From DASRAA01 sp963814165 (GTDB taxonomy: Bacteria > Acidobacteriota > Terriglobia > Terriglobales > Acidobacteriaceae), in NCBI GenBank assembly GCA_963814165.1, contig CAWFBW010000012.1, positions 186,001-250,000 of the forward strand: a stretch of DNA of 64,000 nucleotides, read 5' to 3'. The notes beneath the pieces are model-generated. The model did no database searches. It worked only from the letters and a program-made list of their open reading frames with translations, and had not been told where the DNA came from. The translations under genes were made by a program, and so were the position numbers. Shown here piece by piece: positions 1 through 8,886 of the stretch. The stretch's first letter is position 1. Each line of letters begins with the position of its first letter.

Positions 1-76
1 GGTTCCAAGATAGCTATACCCGAAATGCTGATGGCTGGTTAAGCTGCTATTGGCGGCGTTCTCTGCGGCAAAACGG

Positions 77-1037
77 ATGGGACAAGCATTCTCCAATGAT
101 CTACGGCGGCGGATACTGCAGACCTATGCCCGGGAAGACCTCAGTCAAAAGGCGCTGGCTGAGCGCTTTGGGGTGAGCTACGACTACGTGAAGAAGATCC
201 GTAAGCAGCAACGGCGGAGTGGGCAGGTGGAGCGTCCCTCGCAGTCCCGTCACGGCCGTGTGAGCCGGGTGACAGAGGCAGTGCAAAAGCAGATCCGAGC
301 AGAAGTAGGCGAGCAAGCGGACGTAACGCTGTGGGAGCTGCAAGCGCGGGTGCAGAAGGCCAGCGGCGTGGGGCTGAGCCAATCGTTACTCTGGCTGTGG
401 CTGCAAAAGTTGGGCTTGGGGCGTAAAAAAAATCGCTCCATGCGCAAGAGCGGGACACGGAAGCGAACCAGCAGCGGCGTGCGGAGTTCGCCGAAAAGCT
501 GGCTCGATAGCGCCGGAGAAGCTGTTCTTTCTGGACGAAAGCGGGGTGACCACGCAGATGACGCGGCTGTGGGGACGAGCTCCGCGCGGCGAACGGGTCG
601 CCGAAGCCACACCCCAGGGGCGCTGGAAAGTGCTGACCACGATAGGCGCCATGAGCCTGCGCGGCATGGAGGCGGTCATGACCGTCGAGTCGGCTACCGA
701 CGGGGATGTCTTTCTCGCCTACCTGGAGCAGGTGCTGTGCCCCAAACTGAAGCCTGGCGACGTGGTGGTGATGGACAATTTGTCCGCCCATAAAGTTAAA
801 GGCGTACGCGAGTTGATCGCCGCCAGCGGGGCCGAACTACTCTACCTGCCGCCCTACTCCCCGGATTTCAATCCCATCGAGAAGGCTTGGTCGAAACTCA
901 AGCAGCTGTTGCGTGCTGCCAAAGCGCGCACCGCCGAAGCGCTCGATCAGGCCATCACCGAAGCTCTCAAAACCATTACCGCCGAGAACGCTGCCGCCTG
1001 GTTCCGGCACTGCGGATACCGGGTACAGCAATCGTGA
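77..1037 (+). pseudogene. IS630-family transposase, frame-disrupted
   Basis: DDE transposase of the IS630/Tc1-mariner group. The helix-turn-helix N-terminus (ATG at 77, MGQAFSNDLRRR) reads in one frame to an A8 run at 425-432. The next stretch (KSLHAQERDTEA to AEFAEKLA) is in the -1 frame and ends at a TAG at 508-510. The catalytic part from about 507, with FFLDESG, VVMDNLSAHK and PYSPDFNPIEKAWSKL, is in a third frame. The Asp of LDES, the Asp of MDN and the Glu of NPIEK form the DDE triad. The first shift may be the programmed -1 frameshift of many IS630 elements. The second needs a missing base near 503-506 and would inactivate the element unless it is a sequence error. A TTG at 50 is in frame, but ATG 77 fits the family start better. 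Terminal inverted repeats were not found. Confidence 0.88.
425..432 (+). promoter_or_regulatory. A8 slippery run in IS630 transposase
   Basis: Eight consecutive A residues lie exactly where the transposase reading frame moves by -1 (from the GLGRKKN frame to the KKSLHAQ frame). IS630 elements commonly join two ORFs by -1 slippage on such a run. That it works here is inferred. Confidence 0.5.
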
Positions 1038-1083
1038 AGATGCTCTAGGTCAGCGTCTAAGCCGTTTATTTTCGACCTGCCGA

Positions 1084-1190
1084 GCGGACTTTAGTCCGCG
1101 AGGCGTGAGCATTTCGGGCTTTTTCAGCAGCCTCTTCAGTCGTGCCGCTGAGCCGTAGGTCTTTGTCATCACGAGGAGGCTTTAGCCTCC
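1084..1190. repeat. Two GC-rich hairpins with TT loop
   Basis: Perfect inverted repeats GCGGACT-TT-AGTCCGC (1084-1099) and GGAGGCT-TT-AGCCTCC (1175-1190) lie downstream of the transposase. They belong to a dispersed hairpin family, with TTTA or TTCA at the tip, that recurs in other gaps of this window (1870-1931, 7264-7457, 16927-16946). Confidence 0.7.
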
Positions 1191-1253
1191 GAGGGATCTG
1201 CTTTCCCCGCTCCTGCGAAAAATGCAGAACCCACGGACGTCGGTCTCATCCGC

Positions 1254-1714
1254 CTACCCTCCCCCCGACAAATCCAGTGCCTGGCTCAACGTCCAACCCA
1301 CTTTGCCGCCGGGCAAACGGATGCGAAGCCACCAATTCTGCTTTCCCATCTTCGTCACTTTGGCCGAGCAGTCCGAGCCTCCACAACCCCCGCCGTCGGG
1401 TTCGACAATGAAGTCAGTATTCACGTCTTTGTACCAACAACTTTCTGTCCAGAAGTCCGACGATCCTTCTCCCAACCGCGCATAGCGCAGGATTGTGTCG
1501 CCTTCCTTGACCTTCAGCCCTGCGACGGGCTGGTTACCCGCACGATGTCCGGCGCATCCACCACAATCATGTCCTCGAGCACTTCGACGGTCGTACCGGC
1601 GGGAACCGAACCAATCTCCTTGAGCGATGGCTTCCACGTGTCAGCAATCTTCGCCGAGAGTCGGACTTGAACCATAACGGGAGCCGACCCAAATCGCCCG
1701 CTCGTCCGCATCAC
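1254..1714 (-). pseudogene. SH3-like domain protein, frameshifted
   Basis: Two minus-strand frames join into one small protein of unknown role. The first half (from 1714) reads VMVQVRLSAKIADTWKPSL to VVDAPDIVRVTSP. The second half (to 1254) reads VAGLKVKEGDTILRYARLG to WWLRIRLPGGKVGWTLSQAL, the kind of strand-rich repeat with a GKVGW signature seen in bacterial SH3-like (SH3_3) domains. The shift falls near 1525-1535, where the first frame stops. Open frame continues above 1714 to about 1860. A separate upstream frame there encodes a lipoprotein-like start (GLTMALVALVMACS), so the true start may be a lipobox signal peptide lost to another indel. Cell-envelope location is inferred only from that. 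Confidence 0.45.
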
Positions 1715-1869
1715 CGGAAGCTTGGGAGGGTTCGCTGCGGCTATGCATTCGTACTTCGACTGCGCCCACGCGGAGTAGAACAGGCCATCACCAGCGCAAC
1801 GAGTGCCATCGTCAGACCCCGACCGGAGCGGTTCCAGTGTCGCAGTATCCTGCGAGCAATGGTGGTAGA

Positions 1870-1931
1870 GCCGCGCTTCAGCGCGGCGTTAGCGCGCTCT
1901 TTTTGAATATTGAGCCGGGTTTCAACCCGGC
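1870..1931. repeat. Two GC-rich hairpins with TTCA loop
   Basis: Perfect stem-loops GCCGCGC-TTCA-GCGCGGC (1870-1887) and GCCGGGT-TTCA-ACCCGGC (1914-1931) sit between two minus-strand genes. They belong to the same family as the hairpins at 1084-1190. Confidence 0.7.
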
Positions 1932-1975
1932 GGCACATGCGGTCGTTCCGCCGATGCCCCAATCCTGAAACTGCT

Positions 1976-2378
1976 CTACGCATCGCGCTTGATCGCCTCC
2001 ACCAGCGCCTGCAATGCATCCACTGCCAACTGCGCCGCGTGTCCCGACGCCTCCGGCAGCCCGCCGAGCGACGCCACGATCGCTTCGGCTCGCAATGATT
2101 GCGCCTCTGCAATGGTCTTACCTGCTGCCATCTCGGTAATCAACGATCCGCAAGCCATCGCCGGAACGCAGCCCTTCGCGCGAAATCGAATCTCCTGGAA
2201 GCATTCCCTCCTCGACCTTAACGGCGAGTTCCAGGATGTCACCGCAGGCCGGGTTCTCCACTCGCACGCGCGCATCAGCGTCGGCCAACTCGCCGGCGTT
2301 CCGCGGATGTTCAAAATGATCGAGAAGTTGAGAAGAATACATTCTTCTACCGATATTAGACTTATCGCTAGTTGACAC
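1976..2378 (-). pseudogene. NifU/IscU-like Fe-S scaffold, frameshifted
   Basis: Fe-S cluster assembly scaffold of the NifU N-terminal/IscU/SufU family. The start (2378) gives MYSSQLLDHFEHPRNAGEL and the first ligand motif NPACGD. A frame change near 2190-2205 leads to QEIRFRAKGCVPAMACGSLI, carrying the second cysteine, and on to the end at 1976. The third ligand position, usually His-Cys, reads GHAAQLA, so that cysteine is absent. About 133 residues once joined, normal for an IscU-type protein. The frames overlap and both read like the family, so one indel is the simplest explanation. Whether it is real decay or a sequence error cannot be decided. Confidence 0.8.
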
Positions 2379-2413
2379 TGGCCGGCTTCAGCTTACATTC
2401 TAGTCGTTCAGCG

Positions 2414-2472
2414 GTGTCATTCTGAGCGTAGGCAGCGCGTTCCGTGCGCTGCCGAAGTCGAAGGACCCCTTT
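2414..2472. repeat. Dispersed GTCATNCTGAGC...GTCGAAGGA repeat
   Basis: The element begins TGTCATTCTGAGCG and ends AAGTCGAAGGACC, around an inner hairpin GGCAGCGC-(7)-GCGCTGCC. Copies with the same ends and different inner stems occur at 7199-7250, 7479-7541, 9043-9090, 9289-9333, 55721-55776 and, degenerate, 9098-9150 and 57487-57537. It lies in the gap between the divergent NifU-like and BtuF-like genes. Confidence 0.8.
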
Positions 2473-2586
2473 GTTACGACCAGCCCTGCAAATCCGCTCG
2501 TCAACAAACTCTCATTCAGACGTCACGCCGTGCCCACGGCGCCACCATAAGGATGTCGAACGCTCTCCGTATAATCAATCCCACTC

Positions 2587-3404
2587 ATGCCCTCCGACTT
2601 CACTCCCCAACGCGTCGTCTGCCTGCAACCCAGCGCGACCCTCACCATGCGCGACCTCGGACTGCTCGACCGCGTGGTCGCCTGCACTAAATACTGCGCC
2701 GACGTCTGCCCCGAGGTCGCCGATGGCTCACGCCAAATCGTCTCCGACTCCTGGACCGCCCAATCGGAAGAGATCCGCGCAGCCCGGCCCGACCTCGTAG
2801 TCGCGTCAGTCCCGTATCAGGCCGAAGCGGTAATTGAAGTCCTGAAAGTCGGCGTCCGCTTCCTCGCCTTCGCCCCGCGAACACTCTCTGACATCTACGC
2901 TGACATCGCAGCGTCTGGCCGGAATCATGGGCGTGCCTGAACGCGGCGACCACGTCATATCCAAGATGCAAACAGCAATCGACGAAATCCGCACCGCCTG
3001 CGCTACCGCCGCAATCAAGCCCCACGTCTTCTGCGAGGAATGGGGCAAGCCCTTGATCGCCTCCCAACCTTGGGTAGCAGAACTCATCGAAGTCGCCGGA
3101 GGCACGCTTCGTCGGCGAGCCCGGCAAAACTACCTCGGCCGAAGAAGTCGCCCAATCCTCTCCCGACGTTCTACTCGCAGCCTGGTGCGGCGCAGGCAAT
3201 CGCGTCCCACTCGAAAAGATTCTCGACCAGCGAGGATGGAACAATCTGCCAGCAGTTCGCTAAGCCCGCGTCTTCTGCATCAACGACGAACTCCTCAACA
3301 CTCCCGCCAGCAACCTCGTCCACGGACTCCGCGCCATCGCCTGGGCGCTACACCCCGATCTCTTTCCCCGGCCACTCGGAATCAGGCAACTGGGCGAGCT
3401 GTGA
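2587..3404 (+). pseudogene. BtuF-like periplasmic-binding protein, disrupted
   Basis: Substrate-binding protein of the cobalamin/iron-siderophore type (BtuF/TroA fold). Part 1 (from 2587) reads QRVVCLQPSATLTMRDLGL, VVACTKYC and ARPDLVVAS. The frame then changes near 2925 (IMGVPERGDHVISKMQTAI, KPHVFCEEWGKPLIAS) and again near 3105 (FVGEPGKTTSAEEVAQSS, DVLLAAWCGAGNRVP). An in-frame TAA at 3261-3263 interrupts the last part, which otherwise runs through NTPASNLVHGLRAIAWAL to the stop at 3402-3404. No signal peptide is visible and no permease or ATPase is nearby. Two shifts plus a stop make real decay more likely than for its neighbours. Confidence 0.75.
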
Positions 3405-3416
3405 TTAAATGACCTG

Positions 3417-3898
3417 ATGCCTGCGAACTACCAGACCCTCGCCGACGAGCTGACCGAACTGGCGACCTCCGCCACCAGCCCCGAGCACCTCATGACCATG
3501 ATCGTCGAGCGCCTGCAGGATTTACTCAAGCACTACAACTGGGTCGGCTTCTACATGTTGGACGACGGCATGCGGGCACCGAGCCCATGCTCGTGCTCGG
3601 ACCCTACGTGGGCGCAGCGACTCCACACATCCGCATCCCGCTGAACCAGGGAATCTGTGGCGCTGCCGTTTCTTTAGCGCAAACTGTCGTTGTTGACGAC
3701 GTGAATAGCGATCCGCGTTATCTCGCGTGTTCCATCGAAACCAAGTCCGAAATCGTCGCTCCCATTTTCGTAAACGGCAAAGTGGTTGGTGAGCTCGACA
3801 TCGACAGCCATGTCTCTGCGGCCTTCACCGACGACGACCGCACGCTGGTCGAGCACTGCGCCAGCCTCGTCGGACGCTACCTGGAACGCGCCGCATGA
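3417..3898 (+). pseudogene. GAF-domain protein, fRMsr-like, frameshifted
   Basis: GAF-fold protein resembling free methionine-(R)-sulfoxide reductase (cytoplasmic repair of free Met-R-SO). The N-terminus (HYNWVGFYMLDD) and the rest (GTEPMLVLGPYVG onward) are in different frames, the shift lying near 3570-3580. The second part has RIPLNQGICGAA, VVVDDVNSDPRYLAC, TKSEIVAPIF and VVGELDIDS, the family's core blocks. Two of the three fRMsr cysteines are present (GICG and LACS); the one before RIP is replaced in GAATPH, so activity is uncertain. The gene lies 12 bp after the broken BtuF-like gene and 37 bp before mutT, suggesting a small oxidative-damage group. Confidence 0.8.
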
Positions 3899-3935
3899 TC
3901 ACACTCTCTCCAATGCCGAACACGAGGACCTCACT

Positions 3936-4331
3936 GTGACCAAGCAAGTCGTGGCAGCGCTGATCGTTCGCGGAGACGAAATCCTCTGCTGCCAACGCAC
4001 CGAGCACCAGGCTCTCCCGCTCAAATGGGAATTTCCCGGAGGCAAAATCGAGGCCGGAGAGACCCCGCCCGAAGCCTTGCGACGCGAACTCGAAGAAGAA
4101 CTCGGCATCCGAGCCGAAATCGGCGAGGAAATCACGCGCATCCTGCACACCTATCTCAACGGAAACTCGGTGGACCTGCACTTCTTCATCGTCGAACGGT
4201 TCGAAAATGAACTCCAGAATCGCATCTTTCGTGATGTACGCTGGGTCAAGCGCACCGACCTTCCCGCGCTCGACTTCCTCGATGCCGACAAAGAGCTCGT
4301 CTCTCAGCTCGCCGCCGGCGAACTTCTCTAG
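3936..4331 (+). CDS. mutT: MutT-type Nudix hydrolase (8-oxo-dGTP diphosphatase)
   Basis: Sanitises the nucleotide pool by hydrolysing 8-oxo-dGTP to the monophosphate in the cytoplasm. The Nudix box GGKIEAGETPPEALRRELEE plus ELGI matches GX5EX7REUXEEXGU exactly. About 131 residues, the usual MutT size. The GTG at 3936 is chosen because the codons before it overlap the GAF gene in another frame and a GAGGA lies about 8 bases upstream. VDLHFFIVERF and the late WV motif fit the MutT fold. Intact, in contrast to the three genes before it. Other pyrophosphohydrolase substrates cannot be excluded. Confidence 0.88.
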   Translation: MTKQVVAALIVRGDEILCCQRTEHQALPLKWEFPGGKIEAGETPPEALRRELEEELGIRAEIGEEITRILHTYLNGNSVDLHFFIVERFENELQNRIFRDVRWVKRTDLPALDFLDADKELVSQLAAGELL

Positions 4332-4482
4332 AGTTGCTTCGGGTTGGCGTAACCGATGGCGCTTAGGGTGGAGCAGGCGCTTTAGCGTGCGCTCCAGCAT
4401 GCCTTTTGAAGGGAGCCGGTCCAACCCGGCGGACGGCGGCACTCCGGGCTCGGCTACGGCATAGACCAAACCCGGAAACGCT
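4332..4482. repeat. Intergenic with short palindromes
   Basis: Gap between convergent mutT and the NRAMP-like gene. It holds an imperfect hairpin built around GGCGCTTTAGCGTGCGC near 4377-4400, resembling the TTTA-loop hairpin family, and no gene. No poly-T terminator was recognised. Confidence 0.4.
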
Positions 4483-5745
4483 CTAAGCCCACGCCGCCCC
4501 CGAAACAAGCCACACAACCGTCAGCACGATCATGATGATCGTCGTCGCCCACGCAATCGCGTTGAACCACGTCCCGTTCACGTGCTTGCCCATCAGCTCG
4601 CTCTTGTTCACCAGCAGCAGCATGAAGATCAGCACAAACGGCAGCACGATGCCGTTCACCACCTGCGACAGAATGCTCAGCTTCACCAGCGGAATATTCG
4701 GCAGCAAAATCACCGCCCCGCCCGCAATCAGCAGCAGCGTGTACAGCCAGTAGAAGACCTTGGCCTCGCCGAACTTCTTGTCCACGCCCGACTCAAATCC
4801 CAACCCTTCGCAAACCGTGTACGCCGTCGAAATCGGCAGAATCGACGCCGCAAACAGCGACGCATTAAACAATCCCGCGGCAAACAAGATGTACGAGAAC
4901 TCTCCCGACAGCGGCCGCAGCGCCTGCGCCGCATCGGCCGCATCGCGAATCTGCCGCACCCCGTGGGCATACAGCGTCGCCGCGCACGCCACCACGATGA
5001 ACCACGCCACGATGTCGGTAAACAGGCACCCCAGCATCACGTCCCACCGCGACGCCTTGTATTCGCGCGCCGTAATTCCCTTCTCCACAATCGACGACTG
5101 CAGATAAAACTGCATCCACGGCGCAATCGTCGTTCCCACCACGCCGATCACCATATACAGGTAGCCCGTGGAGTGAAACGCCGCCCGGCTCGGCGGCTTA
5201 AATGTCGCCACGAAAGCGTCTTTCCAGCTCGGTCCCGCCATCACGCCCGCAATGATGTACGCAAAGTAGAAGAAAGACGCGGCAAGGAATATCTTTTCCA
5301 CGCTCTTGTAGCTTCCCTTCACCACCATGAACCATACCAGCGCCGTCGCAACCGGCACGCTGATGAACCGCGAGATGTGAAACAGCTCCAGGCTGCTCGC
5401 GATGCCCGCAAACTCCGCCACCACGTTGCCGAAATTCGTGATGATCAACCCCAGCATCATGAAAAACGTAATCCGAAACCCATACTCTTCGCGGATGAGG
5501 TCACTCAGCCCCTTGCCGGTCACCGCCCCCATGCGCGCCGACATCTCCTGCACCACCACCAGCGCAATCGTCATGGGAATCATCACCCACAGCAGCATGT
5601 AGCCGTACTGCGCGCCCGCCGCCGAGTAGGTATAGATCCCCCCCGCGTCGTTATCGACGTTCGCCGTGATGAACCCCGGCCCGACCACGGCCAGGATCAT
5701 CAGCAGGCGTATCCTCCAGATTTTCAGACGCCGAGTTGCAGACAT
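4483..5745 (-). CDS. Divergent NRAMP-like divalent metal transporter
   Basis: Inner-membrane transporter of the NRAMP/SLC11 superfamily, 420 residues from ATG 5745 with about 11 hydrophobic segments. TM1 starts like NRAMP (VGPGFITANV), but the metal motif DPGN reads DAGG (in VDNDAGG, residues 30-36). The TM6 motif MPH reads APW (GTTIAPWMQ, 204-212). The aspartate remains while the Asn, the soft-metal-selecting Met and the His are lost. NRAMP-related Mg2+ transporters are known to have altered metal-site residues, including loss of the TM6 Met, so Mg2+ or another hard divalent ion is plausible. The gene lies 142 bp downstream of an MgtE-like sensor gene on the same strand, supporting a Mg2+ link. 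Upstream in-frame codons exist, but their translation is not protein-like. Confidence 0.85.
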   Translation of the reverse strand: MSATRRLKIWRIRLLMILAVVGPGFITANVDNDAGGIYTYSAAGAQYGYMLLWVMIPMTIALVVVQEMSARMGAVTGKGLSDLIREEYGFRITFFMMLGLIITNFGNVVAEFAGIASSLELFHISRFISVPVATALVWFMVVKGSYKSVEKIFLAASFFYFAYIIAGVMAGPSWKDAFVATFKPPSRAAFHSTGYLYMVIGVVGTTIAPWMQFYLQSSIVEKGITAREYKASRWDVMLGCLFTDIVAWFIVVACAATLYAHGVRQIRDAADAAQALRPLSGEFSYILFAAGLFNASLFAASILPISTAYTVCEGLGFESGVDKKFGEAKVFYWLYTLLLIAGGAVILLPNIPLVKLSILSQVVNGIVLPFVLIFMLLLVNKSELMGKHVNGTWFNAIAWATTIIMIVLTVVWLVSGAAWA

Positions 5746-5887
5746 GACACCGCAGGTTGAGATGAGATGGAAAGTACCGTTCAGAATAAACGGCCAACGG
5801 GAATTGCGCCACGTTTCGAGCCGGGCCGCCCAGCAAGCTGCGCAGCGGGTCTTCCTGGCAACCGACAACTGCCCACTGACAACTGCC

Positions 5888-7132
5888 TTACAGCTTCTCC
5901 CGCAGCATGCTGATCACGTCATCCGCCGTGATCACGCCCGTCAGCACGCCTTCGTCATCCACCACGGGCAGTGTCAGCAGATTGTACTTATCAAACAATT
6001 CCGCCACTTCTCTCTCGTCGGCGTCCGGCCCAATCGTCGACATATGCCCCGTGCTCAGCATCATCAGCGGAGTCTCCGGCGTCGCCAGCACGATCTTCGA
6101 CAGCGGAACCTGTCCCAGCAGCTTCTCCCGCTCGCCAATAATGTAGATCGTGCTCACGCTCTCGATCCCGCCCTCGAAGTTCCGCAGCATCTCGATCGCA
6201 TCCGCCACCTTCGCGCCCGACTTCAGCGCCATGTAATCGGTGGTCATGCGTCCGGCCGCCGTGTCCTCCTCGAAGGTCATCAGCTCGGCAACTTCCGCCC
6301 GCTCCTCCGGCTCCATCTCCGTGAGGATTCCCTCGCTCGTCTCCGGAGGCATGTCGCCCAGCACGTCGGCCGCGGCGTCCGGGTCCATCTCTTCCACGAT
6401 GTCGGCCGCGCGGTCCGAGTCCAGCGAAGTCAGCACCGACACCTGCATCTTCGGATCGAGCTCTTCCAGCGTCTCCGCCGCCACTTCCTCATCCAGCGTC
6501 TCGAAGATGGCCTCGCGCTCCGCCGGAGCCAGCTCTTCCACAATGTCGGCAATGTCCGCCGGATGCAGCTTCGCCAGCCTGTCCAGCGAGATCTTCAGCT
6601 TCACCCGTCGCGCCGGATCGGTCTCGATCAGGTCCACAAACTCCCACGGAATCATCCGCGGCGGAATCTTCTCCATCATCGGACGCAGCGCCGCCGACGG
6701 CACCACGCCCTTCAGCAGCCGGCGCATCGCCCCGCGCGCGCCCACATCCACCGCTGCCAGCTTCAGCACCGTGTGTTCGTGGCCCAGTTCTTCGTGGATA
6801 TCGACGTCGTTCACGCGCACCACCTTGCGCCCGAACACGTCAATGATCTGCTGATCGAGCAGGTCGCGCTCCAGCAGGAACATGCCTTCGCCGCTCGCAT
6901 ACGGAGTCCAATCCGCCGCCAGCGTGTCGGCGCGAACCCCGCCATTCACCGACTCCACCGACTTGATCCCCAGCAACTTCACGCCTTGCCGCGTCTTCAC
7001 CACGAATCCCGAAACGCGGTTGGGATCGTCTTGCGGAGACAGCGCCACCTCGCGCACTTTTCCCACCGGCGAAGTGCCCGACGGATCGTAAACCGGCGCG
7101 CCAATCAGGTCCGAAAGTGCAAGCGAAGGCAT
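5888..7132 (-). CDS. Channel-less MgtE-like Mg2+ sensor (PRC-barrel + MgtE N + CBS)
   Basis: Cytosolic protein of about 414 residues. An N-terminal PRC-barrel (LSDLIGAPVYDPSG to FVVKTRQGVKLLG) is followed by an MgtE superhelical N domain (LHPADIADIVEELAPAEREA and the acidic repeat VEEMDPDAAADVLGDMP). A CBS pair closes it (MALKSGAKVADAIEML; LPVVDDEGVLTGVITADD), stopping at ISMLREKL. In MgtE these parts bind Mg2+ and gate the attached pore. Here the membrane domain is absent, so the protein probably regulates a partner, the NRAMP-like permease encoded next on the same strand. ATG 7132 is preferred over the in-frame GTG and TTG just upstream, but the start is uncertain by a few codons. Confidence 0.85.
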   Translation of the reverse strand: MPSLALSDLIGAPVYDPSGTSPVGKVREVALSPQDDPNRVSGFVVKTRQGVKLLGIKSVESVNGGVRADTLAADWTPYASGEGMFLLERDLLDQQIIDVFGRKVVRVNDVDIHEELGHEHTVLKLAAVDVGARGAMRRLLKGVVPSAALRPMMEKIPPRMIPWEFVDLIETDPARRVKLKISLDRLAKLHPADIADIVEELAPAEREAIFETLDEEVAAETLEELDPKMQVSVLTSLDSDRAADIVEEMDPDAAADVLGDMPPETSEGILTEMEPEERAEVAELMTFEEDTAAGRMTTDYMALKSGAKVADAIEMLRNFEGGIESVSTIYIIGEREKLLGQVPLSKIVLATPETPLMMLSTGHMSTIGPDADEREVAELFDKYNLLTLPVVDDEGVLTGVITADDVISMLREKL

Positions 7133-7198
7133 CACTGCCAATATAGTCGAATCGCCCCCACCCCACCCAATCAGTTGTCTTGTACTTGATTTTGATTT

Positions 7199-7541
7199 GT
7201 CATCCTGAGCGGAGCCCGCTTCGGGCGGAGTCGAAGGAGCTGCTGTCCTTTTGTTATTGACGGGGCGCAGCTTTAGCTGCGCCGAACAGGCCTTTTGTTC
7301 TTGTCATCCCTCGCCGACTTCAGTCGGCGGGGACTGCTTTTCGACTTCTTCCGCAGCCTCTTCACCCGTGCCGTAACGACGCGAAGTTTTGAAGGGGCAC
7401 GGCTTCAGCCGTGCCGTAACGGCGCCCTTTTTATTCCCCTCGCGGACTTTAGTCCGCCCGCGCCTCGCTCTCCTCGTTTGTCATCCTGAGCGGAGGCGGG
7501 TCGCCGCGGCGACCCGCCGCAGTCGAAGGACCTGCTGTCCT
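7199..7541. repeat. Repeat-rich intergenic block
   Basis: Gap between the sensor gene and the IS110 element. It holds two GTCATCCTGAGCGGAG...GTCGAAGGA elements (7199-7250; 7479-7541, the latter with a 10-bp palindrome GCGGGTCGCC/GGCGACCCGC). Between them lie four TTTA/TTCA hairpins: GGCGCAGCT-TT-AGCTGCGCC (7264-7283), CGCCGACTTCAGTCGGCG (7312-7329), GGCACGGC-TTCA-GCCGTGCC (7396-7415) and GCGGACTTTAGTCCGC (7442-7457). No gene was seen in 7142-7813. Confidence 0.8.
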
Positions 7542-7813
7542 TGCATCACTGAGGAATGTGGGTGCCCCCATCTATGACAACCCTGCCCCGCGTCAAGGGC
7601 TTTTTGAGCGCACTCCGCCGCGCGAGCTTTTCCGAGCGCCATTTCGCTCTATTGGAAAAGCTCCGTGTGTTTCTGCCCTGAAACTCTGCTTTGCCGACCA
7701 AGGCTCGTTTCCTGAATCTCTCGATGGAACCCAGGTTCCACCAACCATCTATTCGGTCTTGCCACCATGATTCCTACTTCGAACTCCCTCGCCCACCGAG
7801 GGAGGCCGGGCGC

Positions 7814-8886
7814 CTATTCATTCCAGCGGGGATCAAACTTCACCCCATGGGGCACCGCAGGCTGCCCGACATGCGAACCGGACTCGATCTTCTGCCCCGG
7901 CTCGAGTCCCAACTTCCACATCCACCACAACCGCACCGCGAGCTTGCGGGCAATCGCTACCGCCGCAATCGAGCGGTTCTTCTTCATCGCCAGCCGCACG
8001 TACTGCCGCCGCCACTCGGCGTCGAAACGCACCGCGGTGTGCGCCGCTTCCGTCAGCAACCCACGCAATACCGCGTTGCCTTGTTTCGTCAGGTGTCCCA
8101 GCCGCTGCCGCTCGCCCGAGCTGCGTTCGCTGGGAATCAACCCAGATAGCTGGCCACCTGGCGGCTGCTCTGAAAACGCGTCGGCTCCAGGATGGTCAGC
8201 ACGTACAGCAATCCCACGATGGGACCCACTCCGTGCTGGCTGCGCAAGCGCCCCACCTCCGGCCGCACTTCGGCCTCCCGTTCCACTGCCCGATCCAGCT
8301 CCGCAATGCGCCGGTTCAGGTCCTCCAGCAGCGCCAGCAGGTCCGCGCGCGCCGTCGCCGCCCAGGGCATCAGCTCCAGCCCCAGCAACTGCTCCCGTCC
8401 CGACTTCGTCCACAGCGCCCGCTTCTTGCGCAACCCCTCGTTCAGGGCGATGGCCTGCAACTGGTTCATCACCCGCGTGCGCATCTGCACCAACCGGTGA
8501 CGATGCAGCACCAGCCGCCGCACATCGCGTTCCGCCGGCGTGGGCATGTGGATGCGCATCTTCTCCAGCCGCCCGTCGCTCAGCAACTGCAGCAGCAACT
8601 CGGCGTCGCGCCGGTCGGGCTTCTGCTTGCGTGTCGCCGCCGCCCGTACCTGCGCCGGATCGGCCACCCACAACTCGATCCCGCATTCTTCCAACAGCCG
8701 CTCGAACCAGCGCGCATGCCCCGTGGCTTCCATCCCTACCCGCACCTTCTGCCCGCACAGCCCCCGGTAGTAGGCTTGAGCCTCGCCGTCGTGCTTCAGT
8801 TCGCGCTGGCCGCACTCTCCGGTTTCCGTGTTCTTCCACGCCATCATCTGCGCGCTCGGATGAAAATCGCAGCCTATAATGATCAT
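7814..8886 (-). pseudogene. IS110-family transposase, frameshifted
   Basis: DEDD recombinase of the IS110 family, which inserts using a bridge RNA. The N-terminal RuvC-like domain (start 8886) shows GCDFHP, GMEATGH and VADPAQV with KPDRRDAELL. The C-terminal Tnp_20 domain reads LRSQHGVGPIVG, FQSSRQVASYLG then, in another frame, LIPSERSSGERQRLGHLTK and GNAVLRGLL, with the serine nucleophile expected in SSGE. The break is at about 8147, where TATCTGGG-TTGATTCC lacks one G compared with an open Y-L-G-L-I-P reading. About 358 residues when joined. One missing base suggests recent loss or a sequence error. Both flanks are non-coding. Confidence 0.88.

Noticed and set aside
3261..3263. In-frame stop in the BtuF-like gene as a recoding event
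   Set aside because: It is TAA, not TGA or TAG, and two frameshifts precede it; decay or error explains it.
4582..7189. Two long plus-strand open frames (about 392 and 507 codons) opposite the metal-transport genes
   Set aside because: Their translations are Arg/His/Gln-rich low-complexity text antisense to well-supported genes; the frames stay open only because of GC-rich codon bias.
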